A DNA stretch of 64,000 bases from the NCBI GenBank assembly GCA_028875225.1, contig JAPPFB010000026.1, positions 2,963 to 66,962 on the forward strand. The letters are read 5' to 3'. The DNA comes from Chloroflexota bacterium (lineage in GTDB: Bacteria; Chloroflexota; Dehalococcoidia; Bin125). The notes under the pieces were generated by a model that was not told where the DNA came from, searched no databases, and saw only the letters and a program-made list of their open reading frames with translations. Position numbers and translations under genes: made by a program. This document shows, piece after piece, positions 32,521-41,368 of the stretch (its first letter is position 1; every line of letters starts with the position of its first letter).

Positions 32521-34179
32521 ATGAACGACTCAAGGCAACCAATGCCGGCTGCACTCTACGCCCGAGTCTCCTCAGACCGCCAGGATGTCGACCTCTCCGT
32601 CGCCGCCCAGCTGCGCGCCCTGCGCGAGTTCGCCGAGCGCAACGGCTACGTGGTCGCCCGCGAGTACATCGATGAGGCCGAGTCGGGCCGCGTCGCCGAC
32701 CGGCCCCAGTTCACGAAGATGCTGGACGAAGCCGCCGGGGACGACGCGCCCTTCCAGGAGATCCTGGTCTGGAAGTTCTCCCGCTTCACCCGCAAGCGCG
32801 AACACGCGGTCGCCTTCAAGTCGATGCTGCGCCGGCGCGGGATCCGCGTCACCTCGATCACCGAGCACGCCGACGACACCCCGACCGGCAAGCTGATGGA
32901 GGCGATCATCGAGAGCGTGGACGAGTTCTACTCGGAGAACCTCGCCCAGGAGGTGACGCGCGGGATGCGCGAGTCAGCCGCGCGCGGGTTCTTCCTCGGC
33001 TCGCGCGCGCCGTACGGCTACAGGCGGGTCAAAGTGCAGGACGGCGGCAAGGATCGCCCGACGCTGGAGATCGACCCGCAGGCCGCGCCCATCGTCAAGG
33101 AGATGTTCGAGCGCTCGGCCAGAGGTCAGGGACTCAAGGAGATCTGCCAGGACCTCCATGACCGCGGGATCACGAAGAACGGCAAGCGCTGGCAGAAGAA
33201 CATGCTGCACTACGTGCTGACGAACGAGGCCTACACCGGTACGGCGGTCTGGGGCAAGACGGCTAAGGATGGGCAGACGCCTGATCCTGTGCGTGTCGCC
33301 GACGCATGGCCCGCCATCGTCGCGCGCGACCTGTACGAGTCGGTCCAGGCCGGACTCCGAGCCCGGGCGCCGAAGATCCAGGCGCCGGCCCGCGTCGGCA
33401 GCAGGTTCCTGCTCTCGGGTCTCTTGCGCTGCGGCGTCTGCGGCAAGCCGTACACGGGCCAGAGCGCCAAGAGCGGTCAGTTCGCCTACTACGTCTGCAA
33501 CAAGCTGCTGCGCGAGGGCGCGGGCGCCTGCGACGGCCGCTACCTCAACGCCATGCGGATGGAGGATCAGGTCGTCGGCAAGATCATGCAGCGCATCCTC
33601 AATGAGGAGACGATCACCGAACTCGTCCAGATGGTGGCCGAGGAGATCGACGCGCTGGCCGAGGAGAGAGCATCTGACTTGGCCATCGTCGAGTTGGACC
33701 TCAACGACGTCCGCCGCCGATTGGAGAAGCTCTACGACGCCCTGGAGAACAGCGAGCTGACCTACGAGGCGCTCTCCCCGCGAATCCTCAAGCTGCGCCA
33801 GCAGGAGGATCAGTTGGCCGCGGCCCGGGACGACGCCGTTCGCCAGTTGGAGCAGCGACGAGCCGACCTGCCATCGACGCCCGAGATCAAGCGGTACGTC
33901 GCGGAGTTCCGTGAGTTCCTCGAGGCCGGCACGGTCCCGGAGCGCAAGGCGTTGATCCGCAACTTCGTCCAGGGGGTCAAGATCGACGGGGATGAGGTAT
34001 CGATCCGGTACACCATCCCCATGCCCTCCGATGGCGCGACCCAGGACCGGGAATCGGTTCTCGATTTCGTCCAGTCCGGCCCACCAACACGTACTGATTT
34101 GCGAACTCCGCGCTCCAACCCCACCTCAGCCCGATCTGAGCGCCCGATCGGGCTGTCCTCGGGCATGGGGATGGTGTAG
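32521..34179 (+). CDS. Large serine recombinase 1
   Basis: ATG 32521 follows GGGAGAG, giving 552 residues; the longer open frame is not supported. The resolvase domain spans residues 10-155 with catalytic S17 in ALYARVSSDRQ. The recombinase domain follows (PYGYRRVKV, GKRWQKNMLHYVLTNEAYTG), then a zinc ribbon (LRCGVCGKPY, YYVCNK, GAGAC) and a coiled coil (~385-450). The typical family end is reached at SIRYTIPMPSD; the last ~45 codons run antisense through the end of the convergent recombinase gene. Its 272-bp catalytic segment is identical in DNA to that of recombinase 2, while the C-terminal halves differ. Confidence 0.92.
   Translation: MNDSRQPMPAALYARVSSDRQDVDLSVAAQLRALREFAERNGYVVAREYIDEAESGRVADRPQFTKMLDEAAGDDAPFQEILVWKFSRFTRKREHAVAFKSMLRRRGIRVTSITEHADDTPTGKLMEAIIESVDEFYSENLAQEVTRGMRESAARGFFLGSRAPYGYRRVKVQDGGKDRPTLEIDPQAAPIVKEMFERSARGQGLKEICQDLHDRGITKNGKRWQKNMLHYVLTNEAYTGTAVWGKTAKDGQTPDPVRVADAWPAIVARDLYESVQAGLRARAPKIQAPARVGSRFLLSGLLRCGVCGKPYTGQSAKSGQFAYYVCNKLLREGAGACDGRYLNAMRMEDQVVGKIMQRILNEETITELVQMVAEEIDALAEERASDLAIVELDLNDVRRRLEKLYDALENSELTYEALSPRILKLRQQEDQLAAARDDAVRQLEQRRADLPSTPEIKRYVAEFREFLEAGTVPERKALIRNFVQGVKIDGDEVSIRYTIPMPSDGATQDRESVLDFVQSGPPTRTDLRTPRSNPTSARSERPIGLSSGMGMV
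32642..32913 (+). repeat. 272-bp perfect inverted repeat, left arm
   Basis: The sequence is identical, including third codon positions, to the reverse complement of 35271-35542. It covers most of the resolvase catalytic domain. Identity falls off at both sides within the same genes, which points to gene conversion or recent exchange. Confidence 0.9.
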
Positions 34180-35663
34180 CGGATCAGGGCCCGGCCGGGC
34201 CGAACCTCGATGCCCTGGATGAAGGTCCGCAGGAAGGCGCGGGTCTCAGTCAGCTCGCTGATGGCGAGGAACTCGCCCATCTCCTCGGCGAACGCGGCGA
34301 CCAGCTCGGCCGAGTCCAGCAGTTCGCGCCGTTCGGCCAGCATCCGCCTCGATTCGTCCACGGCCTGTTCAAGCTGCTGTTTACGCTGCTTGTGTTCGCG
34401 GATGCGGTCGGCGGCGTCGGCCATCTCCAGGTCGGTGGTCTCGACCAGCCGCCAGATGCGGTCGAGCGCCCGGTTGACCTCGGCCAGCTCATGCTCGACC
34501 GTCTCCAGCTTGCGCCGCTGCTCATGGGCCAGACCGTCCATCTCCTCATCGACCATCTTGACCAGTTCGCGGATGTTGCGCTCGGTCAGGATGTGGCCGC
34601 GCAGCTGCTCGATGATCGTGCGCTCGAAGTCGCGCGCGTTGAGCCTGGGCGTTGAGCAGGTCTCGGAGCCCTTCTTGATCTTCGACTGGCAGACGTAGTA
34701 GCTGTAGCGGCCGCCCTTGGCTTCGGCCGCCGACATGCTCACGCCGCAAAGCTCGCAGCCGACCAGGCCCGAGAGCAGGTAGGGGCTGGAGACGCGCCGC
34801 GGGTTCGCTTTCCTGGGCGCCCGCGACCTGAGCAGCCGCTGCACGTACTGGAACTCGTCGGAGGTGACGATTGCCGGGAACGCGTCCTCGACCCGCACCG
34901 GCTCCGCGCCGTCTTTGGCGTTGTGACCCCAGACCAGGGTGCCGGTATAGGCCTCGTTGGTCAGGAGCCTATGCACGGTCGTCTTGAGCCAGGGCTTGCC
35001 CGTGGTCGTGGGGATGCCGTCGTCGTTGAGCGTCCGGGTGATGTCGAGCACGCTCTGGCCGGCCGAGGCCATGTCGAAGATGCGCCGAACGACTTCGTCC
35101 ACCGGAGGGTTGAGCACGAGCGTGGGACGCTCCTTGCCGCCGTCGGCGACCTTGACGCGCTTGTAGCCGTAGGGCGGCCGGCTGGCCACCCAGAACCCGC
35201 GCGCGGCGGCCTCGCGCATCCCGCGGGTGACCTCCTGGGCCAGGTTCTCGGAATAGAACTCGTCGACCGACTCGATGATCGCCTCCATCAGCTTGCCGGT
35301 CGGGGTGTCGTCGGCGTGCTCGGTGATCGAGGTGACGCGGATCCCGCGCCGGCGCAGCATCGACTTGAAGGCGACCGCGTGTTCGCGCTTGCGGGTGAAG
35401 CGGGAGAACTTCCAGACCAGGATCTCCTGGAAGGGCGCGTCGTCCCCGGCGGCTTCGTCCAGCATCTTCGTGAACTGGGGCCGGTCGGCGACGCGGCCCG
35501 ACTCGGCCTCATCGATGTACTCGCGGGCGACCACGTAGCCGTGGCGCTCGGCGTAGTCGCGCAGGGCGCGCAACTGAGCGGCGACGGAGAGGTCGACGTC
35601 CTGCCGGTCCGAGGAGACGCGGGCGTAGAGCGCGGCGGGAGTGCTGTTGAGCAGGTCCTTCAT
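33810..35663 (-). CDS. Large serine recombinase 2, convergent with recombinase 1
   Basis: ATG 35663 follows AAGGAGATCTCAG; 617 residues to the annotated stop. Catalytic S17 is in ALYARVSSDRQ. The recombinase domain (PYGYKRVKV, GKPWLKTTVHRLLTNEAYTG), zinc ribbon (VGCELCGVSM, YYVCQSKIKKGSETC) and coiled coil (~375-450) differ clearly from recombinase 1. The family end IRYTIPMPEDS is reached near 34165; the remaining ~115 codons are read from the opposite strand of recombinase 1 and are unlikely to be functional. The original stop was probably lost when the two genes came together tail to tail. Confidence 0.88.
   Translation of the reverse strand: MKDLLNSTPAALYARVSSDRQDVDLSVAAQLRALRDYAERHGYVVAREYIDEAESGRVADRPQFTKMLDEAAGDDAPFQEILVWKFSRFTRKREHAVAFKSMLRRRGIRVTSITEHADDTPTGKLMEAIIESVDEFYSENLAQEVTRGMREAAARGFWVASRPPYGYKRVKVADGGKERPTLVLNPPVDEVVRRIFDMASAGQSVLDITRTLNDDGIPTTTGKPWLKTTVHRLLTNEAYTGTLVWGHNAKDGAEPVRVEDAFPAIVTSDEFQYVQRLLRSRAPRKANPRRVSSPYLLSGLVGCELCGVSMSAAEAKGGRYSYYVCQSKIKKGSETCSTPRLNARDFERTIIEQLRGHILTERNIRELVKMVDEEMDGLAHEQRRKLETVEHELAEVNRALDRIWRLVETTDLEMADAADRIREHKQRKQQLEQAVDESRRMLAERRELLDSAELVAAFAEEMGEFLAISELTETRAFLRTFIQGIEVRPGRALIRYTIPMPEDSPIGRSDRAEVGLERGVRKSVRVGGPDWTKSRTDSRSWVAPSEGMGMVYRIDTSSPSILTPWTKLRINALRSGTVPASRNSRNSATYRLISGVDGRSARRCSNWRTASSRAAAN
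35271..35542 (-). repeat. 272-bp perfect inverted repeat, right arm
   Basis: This is the partner of 32642-32913. The two arms enclose 2.36 kb containing both recombinase C-terminal halves. Crossing over between the arms would invert that segment and exchange the DNA-binding halves between the two promoters. Confidence 0.9.
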
Positions 35664-35752
35664 CTGAGATCTCCTTCTTTGACTGCTCATCGCGGCGCTG
35701 CCGTCGCGGGGAGGTGAAACAGGCAGCCCGCAGGGATGTCGGAGGCATTTGA

Positions 35753-35768
35753 TTCCGTGTTCGAAACA
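35753..35768 (-). promoter_or_regulatory. 16-bp motif upstream of recombinase 2
   Basis: TTCCGTGTTCGAAACA is the exact complement of 32421-32436. The spacing to its start codon (90 bp) matches that of recombinase 1 (85 bp), although the surrounding bases are not alike. From 35664 to 36198 no gene is supported apart from this site. Confidence 0.6.
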
Positions 35769-36198
35769 GCTTATCCGATTCGAGGCAGTATCGGTTCATC
35801 CCGGAGTAGCACCAATGAGCCGACGACGCGGCGACCCGCACCGGCGACACGCGAGGCGTGCAGTGGGGGACGGACCAGCGATCTGACCATCAGTGAGTCA
35901 GCAGCGTGACAAGCCAGCGCGTCAACCGGCGCGGGAAGTCTGCTCACCAGGCCTCGTTCTTGAGCGATCGCGGCGCCGCGCGCAGTGGTTCAGTACTGCT
36001 GCCCACGGTGTCGCGGCCACGCAGGGGAGCGTGCGGCCAACTTGTTCGCGCCCAAACGAGGGCAGATACCGACCAGATCATCCATCGCTTCCTGGGGCAC
36101 GAGCCGGATGCCGACGCCTTCTTGTGCAAGTTGGGATTGAACGGGTAAGGTGGTCTCCCTCGTGCGAGGAAGTCAGACAATGGGCATTGGAGGACCGC

Positions 36199-36819
36199 AT
36201 GTCGTCGTTTGTCGTCTATCCAGGGTTGGCCGGACGGGTAAGTCAAGGTTGGCATCGAGATTGCGGAACCGGGGGTACGCTGTCGGCGGTGGACATCGGA
36301 GGAGATGTAGGCGATCGCGTGTGCTTTCGCGTCCGCAACACTGGCCAGACACCAATCACGTATCGCTATCGTTACGATTGCGCAGGATATCCAACGGGCA
36401 CGCGATCGGGCATGATGTTCATGATCGACTCGACCGCAGGCACCTACATCATTCGGTATCTGCACCTGAATCTTGATTCGGGAGTGAGCAGCAACTGGAG
36501 CGCTGCTGTTTCCGTACCGTCGGGCCAGACGCGAATCCGGTCCGTCGGCACCCTGTCCGCTGTGTCTAGCAAGACAGGAATCAAGGGCTACGATACGGAC
36601 GAGGACAACTGCGACCTGATGGGTGGATTGACCGATGTCGGGGGCATTTGCAGTTCGGGGCCGCATCTTCATCAGGCATCGTCGAACGGCCAGCTCAATC
36701 AATGCCTGCAGGCGAATCTAGCCAACAATTGCAGCTCGGGCAGTCGCTGGAGTCTTCCCGATCTCCGTGATCCATTGCCAGCGAGCGTATCCACAAGTAC
36801 CGTGCTGTTCTCGAAGTGA
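36199..36819 (+). CDS. M23-like peptidase-fold protein
   Basis: ATG 36199 with GGAGG upstream gives 206 residues. GWHRDC-...-LSAVDI is placed like the H-x-D start of lysostaphin-type M23 domains, YIIRYLHLN like the beta strand that carries a His, and CSSGPHLHQ like the conserved HxH motif. The zinc ligands look present but the family match is partial, and there is no clear signal peptide (the frame is open upstream to 35893 without one). Cys pairs suggest an extracytoplasmic protein. It overlaps the next gene by GTGA. Confidence 0.55.
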   Translation: MSSFVVYPGLAGRVSQGWHRDCGTGGTLSAVDIGGDVGDRVCFRVRNTGQTPITYRYRYDCAGYPTGTRSGMMFMIDSTAGTYIIRYLHLNLDSGVSSNWSAAVSVPSGQTRIRSVGTLSAVSSKTGIKGYDTDEDNCDLMGGLTDVGGICSSGPHLHQASSNGQLNQCLQANLANNCSSGSRWSLPDLRDPLPASVSTSTVLFSK

Positions 36820-37751
36820 CCCTTGGCTGGCTCCTGGCGTGGGTCGTAGCTCTGCTCGTGATCGCCGCGCATTTGCCGTCCCGAGTAGTGCAATTGGAGC
36901 CAGCCTGTGATGCGGCAAACGAAGTCGTTCTGATCCCCGCCGTACCTGCGCAAATCAGGGTGCTATCGCCGGACGGTGAGCTGGTTGGTGAATGGACTGC
37001 GAGCCAGTACGGGCTGGTTCGTTGGACGACGGGTCGAGAGCGTCTGCTGTTTCTCGGGCCGGGGATGTGCGGCTTGGCACTGATGAGCGGGTCGCCGGAA
37101 GATGGCAGGAGCACGGCCTTGGCGTATCCAGACCCGTTTTGGGGGTCTGAACTCCTGCCCGGGCGGTCGCTGGCGCGCGTCGACACCGGCGGCAGTGCGA
37201 CCCTGGTTCGATTGAGCGGCCCCGTAGCAGAATCGGCGCCGCAGCTGCCTGACCTCGAGAACGGAGTCACGCTCGGGGTGGGCCACGTGTATCTGGGGGA
37301 GCGCCCAGTGGCGACCAATCTAGGTCAGGACTTCTCCGTCCTCTGGTCGCCTTCCCGATCTTGGCTCGCGCTGATTGCGCGGCAGCCGGTGCAGACCCGG
37401 GCGATGTATCGGATCAGCACCGCTGACAGTGCATGGGAATGGGTCAGAATCGTGCCGGTCGCGGAAGCCGTGCCGGACCGAGCCGAAACGAGTTCGCCCG
37501 ATGGCCTCTGGCAGATTTCGGCCAATGGACGGAACATCGTGAGGACGGGAACTGAGCCCCCGCGAGTGCGAGCGCTCTGGGCGTTGAATGGAGAACAGGC
37601 GGCGGTATTGGACGGCGAAGGCATTTGGCTGCTGGATCGCCATGCCCCGGCGCGTCTGCTCGTCGCCGGATGCTGCAGCCTAGGGCTGGTGAATTGGACT
37701 GCCGCTCACCTCTACTACACGGTGGGCCGATTCGGCGAGGGTGACAACTAG
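36816..37751 (+). CDS. Membrane-anchored beta-propeller-like protein
   Basis: The GTG start overlaps the TGA of the peptidase-like gene, so the two are coupled. The N-terminus has a membrane anchor (LLAWVVALLVIAAHL). The rest (~290 residues) is beta-rich with repeated Gly-Glu-x-hydrophobic and Asp-Gly turns (VLSPDGELVGEW, SPDGLWQIS, VLDGEGIWLLDR), consistent with a WD40/TolB-like propeller. No catalytic motif was seen. It may work with the peptidase-like protein at the cell envelope. Confidence 0.6.
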   Translation: MTLGWLLAWVVALLVIAAHLPSRVVQLEPACDAANEVVLIPAVPAQIRVLSPDGELVGEWTASQYGLVRWTTGRERLLFLGPGMCGLALMSGSPEDGRSTALAYPDPFWGSELLPGRSLARVDTGGSATLVRLSGPVAESAPQLPDLENGVTLGVGHVYLGERPVATNLGQDFSVLWSPSRSWLALIARQPVQTRAMYRISTADSAWEWVRIVPVAEAVPDRAETSSPDGLWQISANGRNIVRTGTEPPRVRALWALNGEQAAVLDGEGIWLLDRHAPARLLVAGCCSLGLVNWTAAHLYYTVGRFGEGDN

Positions 37752-37830
37752 GCCACTCTTGCCCACAGGAAGGTTTAGGAGACAGCCAATGCCAGTCGCC
37801 GAGGTCGGGACCGAAGGGGACCGATAGCAA

Positions 37831-39471
37831 TCAGGCGAATGGCCGACTAATGGTCCTTACCTGGGCGGTTCGCCAGGCGGAGCCGAGCGGTCCCTCCCGT
37901 TCCAGCGAGCGCCGGTCGCCGAAATGGATCGGCAGGCGTTCGCGACTGCGCATCGATTGTTCGCCGAGCACGCGCAGGAACCCATCAGCGGCCAGCGGGT
38001 CGTCGAACGCGAACAGCACGAGCGGCGGGTTGCCGTGATCGTCGGTCGGGCGGTGCGTGCCGTAGTAGCGCAGGTAGGGCGCCAGCTTGGCGGCCATGGT
38101 CGAGGGCCGGATTGCGCGCCGCTCCCACTCGAGGAAGAACGGCTGATCGCGTCCGTCACATCGGAGTACGCCGAAGGCATCGGGCTGGACGGAGCGTAAG
38201 CGGTCCTGGAAGCGGAAGTAGCGCGAAGCCCTGTGGGGCGGATCGATCTGGGCCAGCGCCCAGCCGTTCGAACGGGCCTGGTCGGCCAGCGCCGCCAGGA
38301 ACCCGTGCACGGCTTCGGTGTGGACGAGGTGGCGCAGCAGCTGGCGTGTCCGGCCGCCTCGGAGGTTGCGCCAGCCACGGGGCGCCTCAGGGTCGAGCGG
38401 CTCGGCGCTCCAGCGCTTGCGCGCCGCCGCGACCGAGGCGCGGTCACGGCGCGCGAGCAAGGCCAGTCCGCGGTCGCTGAGGGCGAACCGTCGCTTGCCG
38501 TCGATCCGATGGTCGGTGAGCAGGTCGTGGCGCTCCAGGCTCGCAGTGAGATGGGAGACCCGGCGGCGTTCGACGCCGAGCAGCGCGGCCAGGTGGTCGG
38601 GCCTCACCCAGGGCCAGTCGCCGATCAGGTCGAGGCTGCGCTTCTCCGCCGGCTTGAGCCGCGCCGGGAGCAGCCAATCCGGCTCGCGCGCTGCCCTAGC
38701 GGCGGCCAGCGGCCGAGGGACGATGCTCCGTACCGGCGGCCGTTCGACTGCCCACTCGCCTTCGGCGCCCAGATAGGTGAGGGCTTCCTGGAGGCTGAGC
38801 ACGGCGCTACCCGACGGCGCCCGCCAGATGCGCGCGTCGGCGGAGGCGTAGGCAGCGTCGCGCTCGAGTGCGATGAAGCAGATGAACGGCGCGTGGCGCA
38901 GCAGTCGGCGGGCGTGGCGCAGCCGAACCTCGTCCGGCACCAGCACGAGCACGCCCGAGTAGGTGGGTCCCTCGCGCAGCCGCCTGATGCGAATGGAAAC
39001 GGCGGTCCGATCGGCCGTCCGGCCCCAGCGGAGGACGGCGAGCGTACGTCCGTCGGGGAGCGCGAAGGCGGCGTCGGGTGGCTGCGCGCGGTACCAGCGC
39101 AGCCGCAGCGGTCGCTGCACAGCGGCGAGGGCGGAACCCAGCCGGTAGATCACGCCGACCGAGTCCAGCCGCCGCAAGAGCGTCTGCCGCCAACGCTCGG
39201 AGACCGGATGATCGCGCAGGACCGCTTCGCGACTCGTGCCCAGGTGGAGCGCCAGTCGGGCGATCCCGTCCGCGGTAATGAGGAACCGCCGGGTCGGGCG
39301 GATCAGCTCGGAGGCGTGAGGCAGGTCCTCGACCAGGCCAGAGCATCGCAGATCGCCCAGGCGCTGGTAGACCGCGCGCTCCGACCAATCCGAGTATGCG
39401 GCCAGCTCGAGCCGGTCGGCGAGCGGGAACTCGGCCACCAACTGAAGCAGGTCCCGTTCGATCTCGCGCAT
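37831..39471 (-). CDS. Replication-relaxation family protein, copy 2
   Basis: This 546-residue protein is colinear with the copy at 11193. Shared blocks include FPLADRLELAAYSDWSERAVY (first winged helix), SERWRQTLLRRLDSVG, LIGDWPWVRPDHLAALLG (second winged helix) and FLEWERRAIRPSTMAAKLAPY. The copies are diverged along their whole length, so this is an old duplication or two separate acquisitions. It is divergent from an HTH/coiled-coil gene, exactly as copy 1 is. The role is probably DNA nicking or replication initiation for a second element. Confidence 0.82.
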   Translation of the reverse strand: MREIERDLLQLVAEFPLADRLELAAYSDWSERAVYQRLGDLRCSGLVEDLPHASELIRPTRRFLITADGIARLALHLGTSREAVLRDHPVSERWRQTLLRRLDSVGVIYRLGSALAAVQRPLRLRWYRAQPPDAAFALPDGRTLAVLRWGRTADRTAVSIRIRRLREGPTYSGVLVLVPDEVRLRHARRLLRHAPFICFIALERDAAYASADARIWRAPSGSAVLSLQEALTYLGAEGEWAVERPPVRSIVPRPLAAARAAREPDWLLPARLKPAEKRSLDLIGDWPWVRPDHLAALLGVERRRVSHLTASLERHDLLTDHRIDGKRRFALSDRGLALLARRDRASVAAARKRWSAEPLDPEAPRGWRNLRGGRTRQLLRHLVHTEAVHGFLAALADQARSNGWALAQIDPPHRASRYFRFQDRLRSVQPDAFGVLRCDGRDQPFFLEWERRAIRPSTMAAKLAPYLRYYGTHRPTDDHGNPPLVLFAFDDPLAADGFLRVLGEQSMRSRERLPIHFGDRRSLEREGPLGSAWRTAQVRTISRPFA

Positions 39472-39779
39472 CCTTAGGGCTCCGCTCTCATCCCAAAACT
39501 GTGTCTCACGACGCCCTGCATCCTATCCGAACGGGTATGCTAAGTAGACGACACTGGCCACTGCCGGATCGCAACTGTCCAGCCCGCACCACGCGACCCG
39601 TGAACAGGAAAAGGGAGCAGTGGGACAGTGGACACGGGGTCCCGGCGCCCAGTGTTCTACCGGGCGAGCGCTCTCCGTGGACAGCAATCGGGCTGAGAGA
39701 TTCTGCGCGGGCTGGTCGCACGGGGTGTGGCCAGCGGCAGTAGAGCGGCAGCTTCTGCCGGACAGAGATGGAGGCGACG
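39472..39779. promoter_or_regulatory. Divergent control region of cassette 2
   Basis: This ~300-bp gap equals in length the one at 10901-11192. It has short GGACAG/CTGTCC and GGACAC elements (39575-39585, 39624-39640, 39680-39690) that might be operator repeats, but the inverted repeat of cassette 1 is not conserved. No promoter was identified with confidence. Confidence 0.35.
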
Positions 39780-40727
39780 ATGAGTAGCAACGAGGCCGTT
39801 GAGGAGGGGGTGGGGTTGGGCCCGGTGACGGGGGAAGGGCAGCTCTGGGCCCTCCTACAGGACCTGGTGGAGCGGGAGGGCCGGGACGCGGCGGCGGTGC
39901 GGCTGGGCTTGAGCGAGCGCACCATCCGTCGGACCCTGGCGGACCGGCACCTGAGCCGCAAGATGACCGAGGCGCTCTTGTACGAACGCGATCGACGGCG
40001 CGCGGAACAGCCGGAGCAACCGGGTGAGCCTGACGGACAGGAGTCCCCCGCCCCTCAGGAGGAGTCGCGGGGTGGCACGCTGGACCAACTGGAGCGCCGG
40101 GTCGCAGAGCTGGAACGGGAGCACAAGGAGTGGGTCCAATGCTTCGACGATGGCTTGGGGCAGGTGGAGCAGGACATCATGACCGTGGAGCGGCGGCTGG
40201 GCTTCCGACGGGGTTCTGGCAGGGAGCAGGAGAGCGGCTCCGACGCCCCTCCGCGCGTCCATCCAGATCTGGTCACGGTCGAACCCATGCCTGACGACGG
40301 CGAGGTCTACGGCGAGGCGCTGCCTGTGGTGGCGGAGTGGCGGCGGGCGTTGCGCGCTGTGGAGAAGCCGCCGCACACCTTGGCCTGGCTCGGGGCGACG
40401 GAGCGGCTGCTGCGGCTGGAGATCCAGCTGATCGACGACCGCCGGCTGACCCTGCCGCCGGATACCTCCCCCTGGGACGACGTGCGCCGCGACAACGAGT
40501 TGCAACTCCGTCAGCATCGGCTGCGGGAGCTGCGCCGCCAGCGGGTGTGGACTGAACCCTTGCACTGGGCTGCGCGCATTGTCACTCTGGGGCGCTTCGG
40601 CGGGGAGGAGGAGTTGGGACGGCAGATGCAGCGCGAGTTTGAGGCGCGACGGGCCGAGTTGCTGTCGCCGAGCGGAGAGCGTCGGCATGGGCGCAGTCGG
40701 AACGTGGACGCGTCGAGCGAAGAGTGA
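39780..40727 (+). CDS. HTH / coiled-coil protein, cassette 2
   Basis: ATG 39780 is preceded by GGAGG; the ATG at 39768 includes that site and is less likely. The protein is 315 residues. HTH-like segment at ~35-60 (AAAVRLGLSERTIRRTLADR), coiled coil at ~100-140 (LDQLERRVAELEREHKEW), then the conserved domain (VYGEALPVVAEWRRA, ERLLRLEIQLIDDRRLTLPP). It aligns with 9968-10900 over its whole length but lacks the strongly hydrophobic end; instead a charged tail follows. It is the divergent partner of the replication-relaxation gene. Confidence 0.75.
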   Translation: MSSNEAVEEGVGLGPVTGEGQLWALLQDLVEREGRDAAAVRLGLSERTIRRTLADRHLSRKMTEALLYERDRRRAEQPEQPGEPDGQESPAPQEESRGGTLDQLERRVAELEREHKEWVQCFDDGLGQVEQDIMTVERRLGFRRGSGREQESGSDAPPRVHPDLVTVEPMPDDGEVYGEALPVVAEWRRALRAVEKPPHTLAWLGATERLLRLEIQLIDDRRLTLPPDTSPWDDVRRDNELQLRQHRLRELRRQRVWTEPLHWAARIVTLGRFGGEEELGRQMQREFEARRAELLSPSGERRHGRSRNVDASSEE

Positions 40728-41159
40728 CCCGATGTCGGCTGAGGCGTGGGGTGGGGAGGGCATCCTCAAGGGGCCTGGCAAAAACTTGCGTAGAAAGTCA
40801 AGGGCCGGTGAGCGGAAGTGGGGGGCCTGCGCGAACGAGTGAAGGCGCTCGACGGTCGTCCCGAACGGTGGTAGGACAGCAGGGATGCCGGGATCGATGA
40901 GGTCGTTGTGGATGCTGGAGAAGGGGTCGAATACGTGAGGTCGGTGGCCGCACTCTGCCGCCTCCTCCGCGAGCTGATCACTGAGCAGGCGAAAGCGGAT
41001 GAGGGCCGGGTGCACGGCGCGCCGACCGAACTGGTTGACGAGTGACGTGATGCCTGGGCTGAGCGTAGGGCCGCGCCGCACGCTTGGGGCTGGCCGCGGG
41101 CCGAATGGCGGCGGCCGGAGCTGAGGCTGATCGCTGCCTCTGGTCTCACCCCACCCCGG

Positions 41160-41320
41160 GCCGACGTTCCTTGCCCCCACTCGGCGCAAACGGGCGTTGG
41201 CCTGGCTCAGGCGGCTGCGCTGTCAGCTGCCCGTGGTCAGGTGGCTGCACTGGCTGCTGCGGTAGTTGACGCCGGGGCTATGGCGCGTGATCTGGGAACT
41301 GACCGGCGGGACTCCACACA
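41160..41320 (+). pseudogene. Relic of the HTH/coiled-coil family C-terminus
   Basis: One frame reads RRKRALAWLRRLRCQL-...-RWLHWLLR-stop-LTPGLWRVIW, resembling the VVHWLLRLLTLGLWG end of the protein at 9968. Upstream (41040-41150) a weaker match to the preceding Trp/Arg-rich segment can be traced with stops. No other gene is supported between 40728 and 41368. It suggests that a third copy of the cassette once existed here. Confidence 0.4.
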
Positions 41321-41368
41321 TGAGCAGGATCGTTGAATGGCTCCTCGATCCTGTCGATCGAGCAGGGG

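Noticed and set aside
38233-39477. Plus-strand open frame opposite replication-relaxation copy 2
   Set aside because: The minus-strand product aligns with copy 1 throughout; the plus frame is Gln/Arg/Gly-rich shadow sequence.
39855-41189. Long minus-strand open frame over the HTH/coiled-coil gene
   Set aside because: The plus-strand protein has a full-length paralogue at 9968, so the antisense frame is a shadow; its extension past 40730 also shows no recognisable domain.
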